A stretch of 64,000 nt of DNA. Origin: Rhodopseudomonas pentothenatexigens (GTDB lineage: Bacteria; Pseudomonadota; Alphaproteobacteria; Rhizobiales; Xanthobacteraceae). The stretch covers positions 124,001 through 188,000 of the forward strand of contig NZ_UFQQ01000003.1 in the NCBI RefSeq assembly GCF_900218015.1. The letters run 5' to 3'. The translations under genes and the position numbers were made by a program. Below, in pieces: positions 25,830 to 34,572 of this stretch. Positions within the stretch are counted from its first letter, which is position 1; each line of letters begins with the position of its first letter. A model generated the notes under the pieces. The model had not been told where the DNA came from. It saw nothing but the letters and a program-made list of their open reading frames with translations, and ran no database searches.

Positions 25830-28030
25830 TGCAGGTTTCCGTCGATGGGCGGGGCGGCGGGTGCCGTGCCGCCGGTGGCGGTTTTCGGCATGATAATGCG
25901 AAAAGTCGTGCCTTGTCCTAGTCTTGATTCCAGCATCATCCGGCCGCCGAGCTGCTGTGTCACCAGATTGTAAACGATGTGCAGGCCCAGACCGGTGCCG
26001 CCCTCGTTGCGACGGGTGGTGAAGAAGGGATCGAACGCTTGGCGCTGAACATCCGACGTCATGCCGGCACCGTCGTCGGCGAAGATGATCTCGACGTCGT
26101 CAGTGCCCCGCGGACGTGCCGTAATGCTGATCGTTCCGGCCCGGTTGTCGGGGAAGGCGTGATTGGCGGCGTTCAGGAACAGGTTGGTCAGGATCTGTCC
26201 GTAGGCACCGGGATAGCCGTCGATCACCAGACTCTCCGGCACGTCGATGTCGAGCCGGATCGGAGCCCGCTTCAGCACCGGCTTCAGACTGGCGACAATC
26301 TGGTCGGTCGCTTCGTGGAGGTTGAACTGCCGGCGTTCGGCGTGCGACCGGTCGACCGCCACCTGCTTGAAGGATTGGATCAGTTCGGCGGCCCGCTGCA
26401 GATTGGAGACCAGCTGCTGCGCGGCGTCTCGCGTCGAGCGGACGAACTCGTCGAGCTGGGAGCGCCGCAGCGGAGCGTCTGCTTTGAGGTCGGCCTCGAA
26501 CGAGGTCGCCCGCCGCGCAAAACTCGATGCCACCGTCAGGCTGATGCCGATCGGATTGTTGACCTCGTGGGCGACGCCGGCAACCAGACTGCCCAGCGCG
26601 GCCAGCCGTTCGGCATCGATCAAATTCTGCTGCGCGGTCTTCAGCTCGAGCAGCGCGCTCTCTGCCTTTTCCTTCGATGCGCGCAGATCGTCCTCGGCTT
26701 TGCGCTTGTCGATGGCGTTCTCGCGGAACACCTCGACGGCACGTGCCATGGCGCCGATCTCGTCCTTGGCCTCGGTCCCGGCGACCCGGCGATCGTAGTT
26801 GCCGGAGGTGATGGCGTGCATCGCGGCCAGGATCTGCTGCAGCGGCAGGCGGATGCTGAGCGCGATGATGATGCCGGCCGTGATGATGATTCCGAGGAAG
26901 ATCATCGCGATCGACAGCACCTTGCGCGAGATGCCGGTGAGGGTGCGGTCGAACGTTTCCTGCGCTTTCTGCTCGCGCTGGCGCATCTTCACCGACAGCG
27001 CATCGATCGCCGCAATCGTGGCGGCCTGGCTGGCGTCGATCGAGTTGCGCAACAGGTCGCTGCGCTTGGCGAGCTGATCGGTCAGTTCCTGCAGGCCGTC
27101 GCGCAGCGCCGCGGTGCGGAGCTTCAGCTTGTCGAGCGCCATCCTTTGCAGGTCGTTGTCGGCGAAATCCATCATCACCGGGATCGTGCGTTCGATCGTC
27201 TCGGTGTTCTGCTGGGCGTCTTCAGCGGCCTGTTGCGACAGCGACAGGTAGTAGGAATTCGCCGCGACCAGCATCGCGGTGAATGCTTCGCGGGCGCGGC
27301 CGAGCGGCGGCAGGATCAGCGCGTCGCGTTGCCCGGTGGCTCCGGCGATCACCGCGAACAGGGCGGCGATGTCGCGTGCCGGAGCCTGGACCTGGTTTTC
27401 GTAAGTCGCCTTGATTGTGGTCTGCAGGGCGCGCAGATCGCCGAACCCGCCGAGAAAACGCTCGGTGGCGCGCTCCAGCTCTTCCACCGAACCCGACAGC
27501 ATCGGGTCGGTCGATGCGCGATTGGTGAGCGTCCCGAGCACGGCCTCGCGGAGCAGCAGGATCTCGGCGAACAGTTCGGGGCTGGGCTGGTTGATGTAGC
27601 GATGGATCAGGTTCTGCAGCCGACCGGTCTCGCTTTCCAGCAGCGCCAGGATCTGGTCGGACTCCCGCACCTGACGAACGTCGTCCCAGGCGGTGCGCAG
27701 CACGCGCGTTCCGCTCCAGATCAAGCTGACCAGTACCAGCACGACCAGCGAATTCAGCGCCGCGATCGACAGAATGCGCCACCGGATCGGCACAGCCCGC
27801 ACCAGACCGACAAGGCCAGTGCGGCCACGTCTGTCGGGCCGCGGCTCTCTGTCCGGAGGCTGCAAGTGTGTCGGATTCAATTCAGACGACCTGGCATCGA
27901 TGAACCGTCCATCATCGACCGCCGGCAGCTTTTTGCCGCGCCGGCGTGCGGGACCTCGGCTTGGCTGGACAGCGGCAAGTTCAATCCCATAAAGTTGCAC
28001 CAATCGCTGGGACCGGAGAAGTCCCGCCAA
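25799..28030 (-). CDS. Membrane sensor histidine kinase with HAMP domain
   Basis: Up to 743 residues. Transmembrane helix 1 (RILSIAALNSLVVLVLVSLIWSG) is near residue 85, then a helical periplasmic domain of about 250 residues, helix 2 (SIAMIFLGIIITAGIIIALSI), a HAMP domain (LPLQQILAAMHAITSGNYDRRV), coiled coil, H-box GVAHEVNNPIGI, and an ATPase domain with NAANHAFPDNRAG and GGTGLGLHIVYNLV. It should sense a periplasmic signal and start the phosphorelay with the next two genes. Start uncertain: TTG 28030, TTG 27880 or GTG 27802 are all possible, since residues before helix 1 look unstructured. Confidence 0.88.
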   Translation of the reverse strand: MAGLLRSQRLVQLYGIELAAVQPSRGPARRRGKKLPAVDDGRFIDARSSELNPTHLQPPDREPRPDRRGRTGLVGLVRAVPIRWRILSIAALNSLVVLVLVSLIWSGTRVLRTAWDDVRQVRESDQILALLESETGRLQNLIHRYINQPSPELFAEILLLREAVLGTLTNRASTDPMLSGSVEELERATERFLGGFGDLRALQTTIKATYENQVQAPARDIAALFAVIAGATGQRDALILPPLGRAREAFTAMLVAANSYYLSLSQQAAEDAQQNTETIERTIPVMMDFADNDLQRMALDKLKLRTAALRDGLQELTDQLAKRSDLLRNSIDASQAATIAAIDALSVKMRQREQKAQETFDRTLTGISRKVLSIAMIFLGIIITAGIIIALSIRLPLQQILAAMHAITSGNYDRRVAGTEAKDEIGAMARAVEVFRENAIDKRKAEDDLRASKEKAESALLELKTAQQNLIDAERLAALGSLVAGVAHEVNNPIGISLTVASSFARRATSFEADLKADAPLRRSQLDEFVRSTRDAAQQLVSNLQRAAELIQSFKQVAVDRSHAERRQFNLHEATDQIVASLKPVLKRAPIRLDIDVPESLVIDGYPGAYGQILTNLFLNAANHAFPDNRAGTISITARPRGTDDVEIIFADDGAGMTSDVQRQAFDPFFTTRRNEGGTGLGLHIVYNLVTQQLGGRMMLESRLGQGTTFRIIMPKTATGGTAPAAPPIDGNLQWPTRTISSS

Positions 28031-28080
28031 GCTAGCAGATCAGCCCAGGCGATGGCTATCGGGAGTGAGCGTGTCGGACG

Positions 28081-29406
28081 ATGGCCGAAATCATGGGCAG
28101 ACTTGCGCTGATCGCCGTGGCTGCGCTGGCTTGGGGTGCCGGCGCCATTCCGGCCATCGCGGCGACCGACATCGCCTGGTGGCACGCGATGTCCGGCGAG
28201 CTCGGGCGGCAGCTCGACAAATTGGCCTCGGACTTCAACGCCTCGCAATCCGAATATCGCGTGGTGCCGACCTACAAGGGCAACTACACCCAGACGGTCA
28301 CTGCTGCGATCTTCGCATTCCGCTCCTCGAGCCAGCCGGCGATCGTGCAGGTCAACGAGATCGCCACCGCGACGATGATGGCGGCCAAAGGGGCGGTCTA
28401 TCCGGTCTACGAACTGATGCGCGACGAGAAGGAGGCGTTTTCGCCGGCGGACTACCTGCCGGCGGTGACCGGATATTACACCGATCTGTCCGGCAATATG
28501 CTGTCGTTTCCGTTCAATGCTTCGACGCCGATTCTATATTATAACAAGACATTGTTCCGCCGCGCCGGGCTCGATCCGGAGTCGCCCCCGACGACTTGGC
28601 CCGATGTCGGAACCATGGCGAAGCGGCTGCTCGACGCCGGAGTCGTCTGCGGCTTCACCACAGCGTGGCCGTCTTGGGTCAACGTCGAGAACTTCTCCGC
28701 CTACCACAATCTTGCGTTGGCGACCCGATCGAATGGCCTCGGCGGCCTCGATGCCGAGCTGGTGTTCAACAACCCGGTGGTGGTGCGCCACGTCGCCCAG
28801 TTGGCGGATTGGCAGAAGACGATGATCTACGACTATAGCGGCCGCGCTACCGCCGCCGAGCCGCGCTTCCAGCGGGGTGAATGCGGGATCTTCATCGGAT
28901 CGTCGGCGACCCGCGCCGACATTGTCACCAACGCTCAGTTCGAGGTCGGCTACGGCCGGCTGCCGTATTGGCCGGACATTTCCGGCGCACCGCAGAACAC
29001 CATGATCGGCGGCGCCACGCTCTGGGTGCTGCGCGGCCGACCGGAAGCCGAGTACAAGGGCGTCGCCAAGTTCTTCGCCTATCTGTCGAAGCCGGAGATC
29101 CAGGCGGCCTGGCACCAGCACACCGGCTATCTGCCGATCACCAAGGCCGCCTACGATCTCTCCCGCGCGCAGGGCTTCTACGATCGCAATCCAGGTACCG
29201 CCATTTCGATCGAACAGATCACGCTGAAGCCGCCGACCGAACACTCGCGCGGACTGCGGCTCGGTTCGTTCGTGCTGATCCGAGCGGCGATCGAGGATGA
29301 GTTCGAGCAGGCGATTCGGGGCGACAAGCCGGCCAAGGCGGCGCTGGATGCGGCGGTCGAGCGCGGCAACAAGCTGCTGCGGCAGTTCGAACGCACCAAG
29401 CCGTAA
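28081..29406 (+). CDS. Orphan UgpB-like periplasmic substrate-binding protein
   Basis: 441 residues. Signal peptide (LIAVAALAWGAGAIPAIAA) followed by TDIAWWHAMSGELGRQLDKLASDFNASQSEYRVVPTYKGNYTQT, which matches UgpB, the sn-glycerol-3-phosphate binding protein; YYNKTLFRRAGLDP and GECGIFIGSSATRADI also fit. UgpB feeds UgpAEC, but no permease or ATPase gene is near. It diverges from the three-gene phosphorelay operon only about 50 bases away, which suggests it is either regulated by that system or presents its ligand to the membrane kinase; that link is inference. Confidence 0.88.
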   Translation: MAEIMGRLALIAVAALAWGAGAIPAIAATDIAWWHAMSGELGRQLDKLASDFNASQSEYRVVPTYKGNYTQTVTAAIFAFRSSSQPAIVQVNEIATATMMAAKGAVYPVYELMRDEKEAFSPADYLPAVTGYYTDLSGNMLSFPFNASTPILYYNKTLFRRAGLDPESPPTTWPDVGTMAKRLLDAGVVCGFTTAWPSWVNVENFSAYHNLALATRSNGLGGLDAELVFNNPVVVRHVAQLADWQKTMIYDYSGRATAAEPRFQRGECGIFIGSSATRADIVTNAQFEVGYGRLPYWPDISGAPQNTMIGGATLWVLRGRPEAEYKGVAKFFAYLSKPEIQAAWHQHTGYLPITKAAYDLSRAQGFYDRNPGTAISIEQITLKPPTEHSRGLRLGSFVLIRAAIEDEFEQAIRGDKPAKAALDAAVERGNKLLRQFERTKP

Positions 29407-29412
29407 CGGCGC

Positions 29413-30330
29413 TTACGGCGCCTCCTCGCGCAGGCCGAAGGCGCCGGCCTCCCGGCTCAACACCGGTGCCACCATCGCGACAAGTCTCCGCGCGGCGGCA
29501 TCGACCGACAGCCCGGCCGTATCGAGCACGCCTGCGGCACGGGCATAAAGCGGCTCGCGGCTCTGCAGGATGGTGCGCAGCTCCTGCATCGCGGCGCGAT
29601 CGTCGGCCATCGGTCGTAGGTCGCCCTGGCCACGCACCCGGGCCATGTGCTCCTCCGGCTCGGCCTTCAGCCAGATCGTGTAGAAAGATTTCAGGATCTG
29701 ATCGAAGGTGATCGGTTCGGAGACGATCCCGCCGCCGGTCGCCAGCACGACGGGCGCCCCGCGAGCCAACAGCCGCGTCAGCGCCGTCTGCTCCATGCGG
29801 CGGAAGCCCTCTTGTCCGTACAGCGCGATGATTTCGGACACCGACAGGCCGTTCTGGCGTTCGATCTCGCGGTTGAGCTCGACGAAACTCCAGCCGATGC
29901 TGTCGGCGAGCATCTTGCCGAGGGTTGACTTGCCGGCGCCGCGCAGGCCGATCAGCGCGATACCGTGAAACGTGGCTTCGCGCCTGGCGCCGTCGCCGGG
30001 CGAGCCGAGGCCTGCCAGCACGTCCTTGGCGTAGGCGATCTGCACCGGCGTGGCACGCCGCACCAGGTCGCGGATCACCGGCCAGTCGGCCGACGTTTCC
30101 TGGGACGGCAGCAGATCCTCCAGCGGAGTCGCCAGCGCTCCGGAGATCCGCCGCAGCAGCATGATCGACACATTGCCCTTGCCGCTTTCCAATTGCGCGA
30201 TGTAGCGCTCCGAAATGCCGGACACCTTGGCCAGTACCTTGCGCGACATGCCACGCCGTCCGCGCATGGTGCGGACATGTTGGCCGAGGTCGAGCAGAAA
30301 GCCTGCGTCGGTATCGTCTGGCTCGGCCAT
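29413..30330 (-). CDS. BzdR/BoxR-type regulator: HTH fused to shikimate-kinase fold
   Basis: 305 residues. Residues 14-70 are an XRE-type helix-turn-helix (QHVRTMRGRRGMSRKVLAKVSGISERYIAQLESGKG). Residues 122-290 are a shikimate-kinase-like domain with P-loop GLRGAGKST (128-136) and ATGGG near 198. The Asp-x-Asp that binds shikimate and metal in true kinases reads ELNREIE, so it is unlikely to be a working kinase and more likely a ligand sensor, as in BzdR, which binds benzoyl-CoA. No benzoate genes adjoin. ATG 30330 is preferred over 30408, whose extra 26 residues are not family-like. Confidence 0.85.
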   Translation of the reverse strand: MAEPDDTDAGFLLDLGQHVRTMRGRRGMSRKVLAKVSGISERYIAQLESGKGNVSIMLLRRISGALATPLEDLLPSQETSADWPVIRDLVRRATPVQIAYAKDVLAGLGSPGDGARREATFHGIALIGLRGAGKSTLGKMLADSIGWSFVELNREIERQNGLSVSEIIALYGQEGFRRMEQTALTRLLARGAPVVLATGGGIVSEPITFDQILKSFYTIWLKAEPEEHMARVRGQGDLRPMADDRAAMQELRTILQSREPLYARAAGVLDTAGLSVDAAARRLVAMVAPVLSREAGAFGLREEAP

Positions 30331-30546
30331 GTCGGTCCGTTTCGCGATGCGGGGAATGATAGTGCCGGTGGCAGGCGGCAGCAATCGAACGGATGCCGTT
30401 CGATGCATTATAGTTCAAGGCAAATCTCGCCAGCGGGGACACGGCGCCGCGGATCGCGCCCGCGCTCGACGGCGCGGGGATGCGGCGCAGGGGCATCGGG
30501 CTTGGTCCGTCTCCCGCCGTCTCGGCGGGCGACGAACCCGAAGCGG

Positions 30547-31353
30547 TTACGCCCAGCCGTCACCCTTGATGCCGGGGTTGGCGAAAGCGACGCCGCCATC
30601 GACCGTCACGGTCGATCCGACCACGTAGTCGCCGGCCCGGGAGGCGAGAAACACCGCTGCTCCCGCCATGTCCTCGTCGGTGCCGATCCGGCCGGCCGGC
30701 ACGCGCTTGGCGACCGCATCGGCTTCGTCCCGCGCGGCCTTGTTCATGTCGGAGGCGAACGGCCCCGGCGCGATCGCAGTGACGACGATGTGGTCCTTGA
30801 TCAGCCGCACCGCCATCCGCCGGGTGAGATGGATCAGCCCGGCCTTCGACGCAGCGTAAGGATAGGTCTCGAGCGGATTGACGAAGATGCCGTCGATCGA
30901 GGCGATGTTGATCACCTTGCCGGGCTGCTCGGCGCTCGCGGCGGCGCGAAGCTGCGGCGCCAGTGCCTTGGTGAGGAAGAACGGCGTCTTGACGTTGAGG
31001 TCCATCACCTTGTCCCAGCCGCTTTCCGGGAATTCGTCGAAATCGGCCGCCCAGGCGGCGCCGGCATTGTTGACCAGGATGTCGAGCTTGTCTTCGCGTC
31101 GCTTGAACTCGGCAGCCAGCATCTCGATGCCCGCCATCGTCGAGATGTCGATCGGCAGCGCGATGCACTCGCCGGGATAAATCTCGGTGAGTTCGTCGGC
31201 GGTGGCCTGGCAGGCCGCAGCTTTGCGCGCGGTGATGTAAACCCGCGTCGCGCCGTAGGCGAGAAAGCCCGCTGCGATCATCTTGCCGATGCCGCGCGAG
31301 CCGCCGGTGATCAAGGCGACGCGGCCTTGCAGCGAGAACAGATCCTTGAACAT
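30547..31353 (-). CDS. SDR-family NAD(P)-dependent oxidoreductase
   Basis: 268 residues of classical short-chain dehydrogenase: nucleotide-binding TGGSRGIG, NNAG after strand 4, catalytic Ser in NIASIDG and YPYAASKAG giving the YxxxK dyad, and a C-terminal PAGRIGTDEDMAGAAVFLASRAGDYVVGSTVTVDGG. It reduces or oxidises an alcohol/carbonyl group with NAD(P)H. The FabG-like layout fits many substrates. The regulator gene downstream and the deacetylase gene upstream run the same way but with gaps of about 60-220 bases; no clear operon. Confidence 0.92.
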   Translation of the reverse strand: MFKDLFSLQGRVALITGGSRGIGKMIAAGFLAYGATRVYITARKAAACQATADELTEIYPGECIALPIDISTMAGIEMLAAEFKRREDKLDILVNNAGAAWAADFDEFPESGWDKVMDLNVKTPFFLTKALAPQLRAAASAEQPGKVINIASIDGIFVNPLETYPYAASKAGLIHLTRRMAVRLIKDHIVVTAIAPGPFASDMNKAARDEADAVAKRVPAGRIGTDEDMAGAAVFLASRAGDYVVGSTVTVDGGVAFANPGIKGDGWA

Positions 31354-31413
31354 GACGCCTCCCTCGGGTGTTTGGCGCCTGTTTGCGGTCGAAGGCAGGG
31401 GCGAGTCAAGGAA

Positions 31414-32472
31414 TCACGCCGCCGCGACCCGGCGGAAGCCGTTCCACATCGCGGTTGCAGCACCCGACGTCAGCACCGGCAGCAGCCGGTCGTCTTGGTA
31501 GTGGCCGTTGAGCGAGACCCGTGGCAACGCAGTGAGATGCTCGGCGCATTCGGCGAACATCATGCCGGGGCGCGTGGTCACAGCCGTTTTGAAGCCGGCG
31601 GCGGCGGCAAGCGCGAACTCACGCGCGCCCGCCGAGGCTTTGTCCCCATAGGGATAGGCGAGATGCTCGACCGGGCGCTGCAACTCGTCCTGGATGCGGC
31701 CGCGGCTACCGGTCAGTTCGTGCGCGGCAACCGTCTCGCTCTGCCGGGCGAGCAGACAGTGGCTGATGCTGTGCGCGCCGATCGTCACCAGCGGGTGCCC
31801 CGCGAAGCTGCGAAGCTCGTCCCAAGACAGGCAGAGTTCACGCGCGACCGCGGTCTCGTCCACGCCGTAATGATTGCAAAGCGCAGTCATCGCCGCGGCC
31901 AGGTCGTCGGCACCGGGCAGGCTGCGCAGCAGATCGTGCAAGCGATCGAAGGCCGCCTGTTTGGCCTCGGGAGTGGCGGTGTCGAGGCACAGTTCGTTGC
32001 CGCCGATCGTGACCTCCAGCCGGCTTCGGGCGGCGATCAGCCGTTCCAGCGTCACCCACCACAGCCCGCCGGTACCCTCGGCGAAGTCGCTCGCCACGAA
32101 CACCGTGAACGGCGCGTCGAACTCCTCGAACACCGGGAGCGCGAAATCGCGGTTGTCACGATAGCCGTCGTCCAGCGTGATGCAGGCGAAGCGCCGGCTG
32201 AAATCGCGCGTGCGCAATCGCCGATACAGCTCGTCCATCGGAACGAGATCGATCCCGAGCTCCCGCAAATGCTTCAACGTCGCCCGCAGGAAGTCAGGCG
32301 TGACCTCGAGGTGGCGATTGGGTTGGAACGAATCGTCCCGGGACGGCCGCACATTGTGCAGCATGAAAATCGTCCCGATGCCGGAGAAGATCGGGCGCAG
32401 CACGCGATGCGCGCCCGTGTAATAAAGGGCTTCCAGCCCGGCGCGGATCATATTGTGGCGGAAATGTTTCAT
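31414..32472 (-). CDS. Polysaccharide deacetylase (NodB-like) family protein
   Basis: 352 residues with a carbohydrate-esterase-4 core: TLDDGYRDN (catalytic Asp and metal Asp), HSISHC (metal-binding His pair), and YPYGDK. These enzymes remove acetyl groups from N-acetylated sugars in surface polysaccharides or peptidoglycan. No signal peptide is evident, which suggests action on a cytoplasmic or lipid-linked substrate. A helical insert (about residues 140-210) between the first and second motif is larger than in chitin deacetylases. It diverges from the OmpA-family gene. Confidence 0.88.
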   Translation of the reverse strand: MKHFRHNMIRAGLEALYYTGAHRVLRPIFSGIGTIFMLHNVRPSRDDSFQPNRHLEVTPDFLRATLKHLRELGIDLVPMDELYRRLRTRDFSRRFACITLDDGYRDNRDFALPVFEEFDAPFTVFVASDFAEGTGGLWWVTLERLIAARSRLEVTIGGNELCLDTATPEAKQAAFDRLHDLLRSLPGADDLAAAMTALCNHYGVDETAVARELCLSWDELRSFAGHPLVTIGAHSISHCLLARQSETVAAHELTGSRGRIQDELQRPVEHLAYPYGDKASAGAREFALAAAAGFKTAVTTRPGMMFAECAEHLTALPRVSLNGHYQDDRLLPVLTSGAATAMWNGFRRVAAA

Positions 32473-32627
32473 CGAATTGCGGTTACTCGATTTCTACACA
32501 ATGCTAGGCGTTGACGGTTGAAGAAACGGTTATGGGAAGCGCAACTTTGGTTGCTGTTTCTCGCAATTGCGTTTGACAGCCCGACAACGGTTTGATTTCT
32601 CTCTGCTTCTGATCCACGGGAAGCGGA

Positions 32628-34022
32628 ATGCGCGGACTCTACAGCTCCAGCGGTAAATGGTGGCCCGGCGCCATTCCGCTGGCTATCCTTTGGGCCGTCG
32701 CCGCTTGGACGACGATGCCTGCCGTGGAAGCCGAACTCGGCGCGCGCGCTGCGGCCGCGCTCAAGGACACCGTGCTCGACAAGACCAGGATCACTGCAGC
32801 GGGCCGCGACATCACGCTGGCCGCCGAAGCGTTCTCCGAGGAGGGGCGCCGTGCCGCGGTGTCGGCGGTCGAAGCTGTGCCGGGCCTGCGTCTGGTCAAC
32901 GATCGTACCAGGCTGGTCCCGGAAGCCTCTCCTTACGTGTGGTCGATCGAGCGCGATGTCGTCCGGGTGACGCTCACGGGAAGCGCACCGCTACCGGCGA
33001 GCCGCTCGCGGCTGGTTGAAGGCGCGCGGGCCGCGGTCAACGGCGTCGAGGTGGCCGACCGGATGACGCTGGCGCGCGGCGCTCCGCCGCGGTTCGACGC
33101 TGCGGCGATGCTGCTGATCGACCAGATCGGCAAGCTCAAACAGGGCAGGATCTCCCTCACCGGCACCCAGGTCGCCCTGAAGGGCATGGCCAAGGATCTC
33201 GGCGGCCGCGAGGCGATCGCCGCGGCTCTGCGGAATCTGCCCGACGGCTACTCGATCGGCGACAACGACATTGAAGCGCCGCCTTATGTGTTCCGTGCCT
33301 ATAAGGATCCGGTTGCCGGCCAGGTGACGCTCGATGGCTATGTGCCCGACAATGCCGTGCATGCCGCAGTCGCCGCGGCTGCCGGCCGCAAATTCTTCGG
33401 TGAAAAGGTGGTCGACAACCTCAAGGCCAGTGTCGGTGCACCGAAGGGCTTTCTGGAGGCCGCGGGACCGGCGCTCGGGGCGTTGTCGCGGCTCTCGACC
33501 GGTACCTTGGTGCTGTCCGACCGCGAGGTGCATCTCTCGGGAGATGCGTTGTACGATGCCGCCGCCAACCAGATCCGCGGCAGTCTCAACAAGGACCTGC
33601 CACAGGGGTGGACGGTGAAGGCGGACCTGTCGGTCAAGCCGCCGGCGGCGCCGGTGGATGCCACCGTTTGCCAGCAGCTGTTCAACGGCCTGCTGGCCAA
33701 GGGCACGGTGCAGTTCGACTCTGCCAGCGCGACGATCGACAAGGACTCAGCGAGCCTGCTCGATCGGCTGATCGAGACTGCGATGCGCTGTCCCAACGCC
33801 AAGATCGAAGTCGCCGGTCACACCGACAGCGACGGCGATGACGGGTTCAATCAGTCGCTTTCGGAAAAACGTGCCCGCGAAGTGGTCGATCATATGGTTC
33901 GCGCCGGTCTGCCGCCGGAGCGGTTCCAAGCGTTCGGCTATGGCAGCAAAATCCCGGTGGCCGGCAATGATTCCGATACCGGAAAGGCGAAGAACCGCCG
34001 TATCGATTTCGTGGTCAGGTGA
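32628..34022 (+). CDS. BON-repeat OmpA-family envelope protein
   Basis: 464 residues: an N-terminal membrane segment (WPGAIPLAILWAVAAWTTMPAVE) without a good cleavage site, a middle region of two or three BON-like units (for example GQVTLDGYVPDNAVHAAVAAAAGRKF and REVHLSGDALYDAAANQI), and a C-terminal OmpA domain of about 110 residues (VQFDSASATIDKDS ... AGHTDSDGDDGFNQSLSEKRA) that binds peptidoglycan. This BON-OmpA build resembles mycobacterial ArfA. It likely tethers the inner membrane to peptidoglycan. A small membrane protein gene follows three bases later. Confidence 0.88.
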   Translation: MRGLYSSSGKWWPGAIPLAILWAVAAWTTMPAVEAELGARAAAALKDTVLDKTRITAAGRDITLAAEAFSEEGRRAAVSAVEAVPGLRLVNDRTRLVPEASPYVWSIERDVVRVTLTGSAPLPASRSRLVEGARAAVNGVEVADRMTLARGAPPRFDAAAMLLIDQIGKLKQGRISLTGTQVALKGMAKDLGGREAIAAALRNLPDGYSIGDNDIEAPPYVFRAYKDPVAGQVTLDGYVPDNAVHAAVAAAAGRKFFGEKVVDNLKASVGAPKGFLEAAGPALGALSRLSTGTLVLSDREVHLSGDALYDAAANQIRGSLNKDLPQGWTVKADLSVKPPAAPVDATVCQQLFNGLLAKGTVQFDSASATIDKDSASLLDRLIETAMRCPNAKIEVAGHTDSDGDDGFNQSLSEKRAREVVDHMVRAGLPPERFQAFGYGSKIPVAGNDSDTGKAKNRRIDFVVR

Positions 34023-34025
34023 CGC

Positions 34026-34322
34026 ATGGTGGCTTTGGCGGATTTCTTCTGGGGTTGGCTGGTCGGATCGCTGCTGCTCGGTTTTGCGGTGGGATGGATT
34101 TCGGTGGTGCATCGCGGCCCGGTCCTGTCGAGGAACGCGGCGATGGGCCTTGGTGGGCTGGCGGCTGTTCTGGTCGGGCTGTCGCTCGCCCGGTTGGTTC
34201 CCGGCCGGGCCGGCTACTGGCTCGACCTTTTCCTCGCCCTGCTCGGCGCCTATTTGATCGGGTGTGCAGTCGGGTCGTGGGTTCGGTTCTGGGTCGTGGC
34301 GCGTCAGTCGCAGCAGCCCTGA
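34026..34322 (+). CDS. Small three-helix membrane protein, partner of BON-OmpA protein
   Basis: 98 residues with about three transmembrane helices (FFWGWLVGSLLLGFAVGWISVV, MGLGGLAAVLVGLSLARLV, WLDLFLALLGAYLIGCAVGSWVRFW). No recognised family motif. Its start is three bases after the OmpA-family stop, so the two are translated together and probably act together in the envelope. Its role is otherwise unknown. Confidence 0.7.
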   Translation: MVALADFFWGWLVGSLLLGFAVGWISVVHRGPVLSRNAAMGLGGLAAVLVGLSLARLVPGRAGYWLDLFLALLGAYLIGCAVGSWVRFWVVARQSQQP

Positions 34323-34572
34323 TCAGTGGGCACATGATGGGCAACCAGCGCTGCGACGATAGGTCCCGCGCTGCAGCGAAACGCCCATGACGGCGAAGCT
34401 GCGGCCGTGCGGCTGAAGCGGAATTGAAGCGTCGAAAGCGACCTTCGGGCTTCGACTGAATTCCACTCCGGCACAAAACACGCTACCAACGACGGGTCGC
34501 CCTCCGAACTGCGGCGACGGGCGCTTGGACACCAAGGTTTTCGCTGGCGGCGGAAGGGGATTCGAGGTCTCG

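Noticed and set aside
25979..28111. 710-residue open frame opposite the membrane kinase
   Set aside because: Shadow of the kinase gene; the kinase frame shows H-, N- and G-boxes.
29965..32514. 849-residue open frame on the plus strand
   Set aside because: Runs antisense across a regulator, an SDR and a deacetylase that all have clear motifs; no motif of its own.
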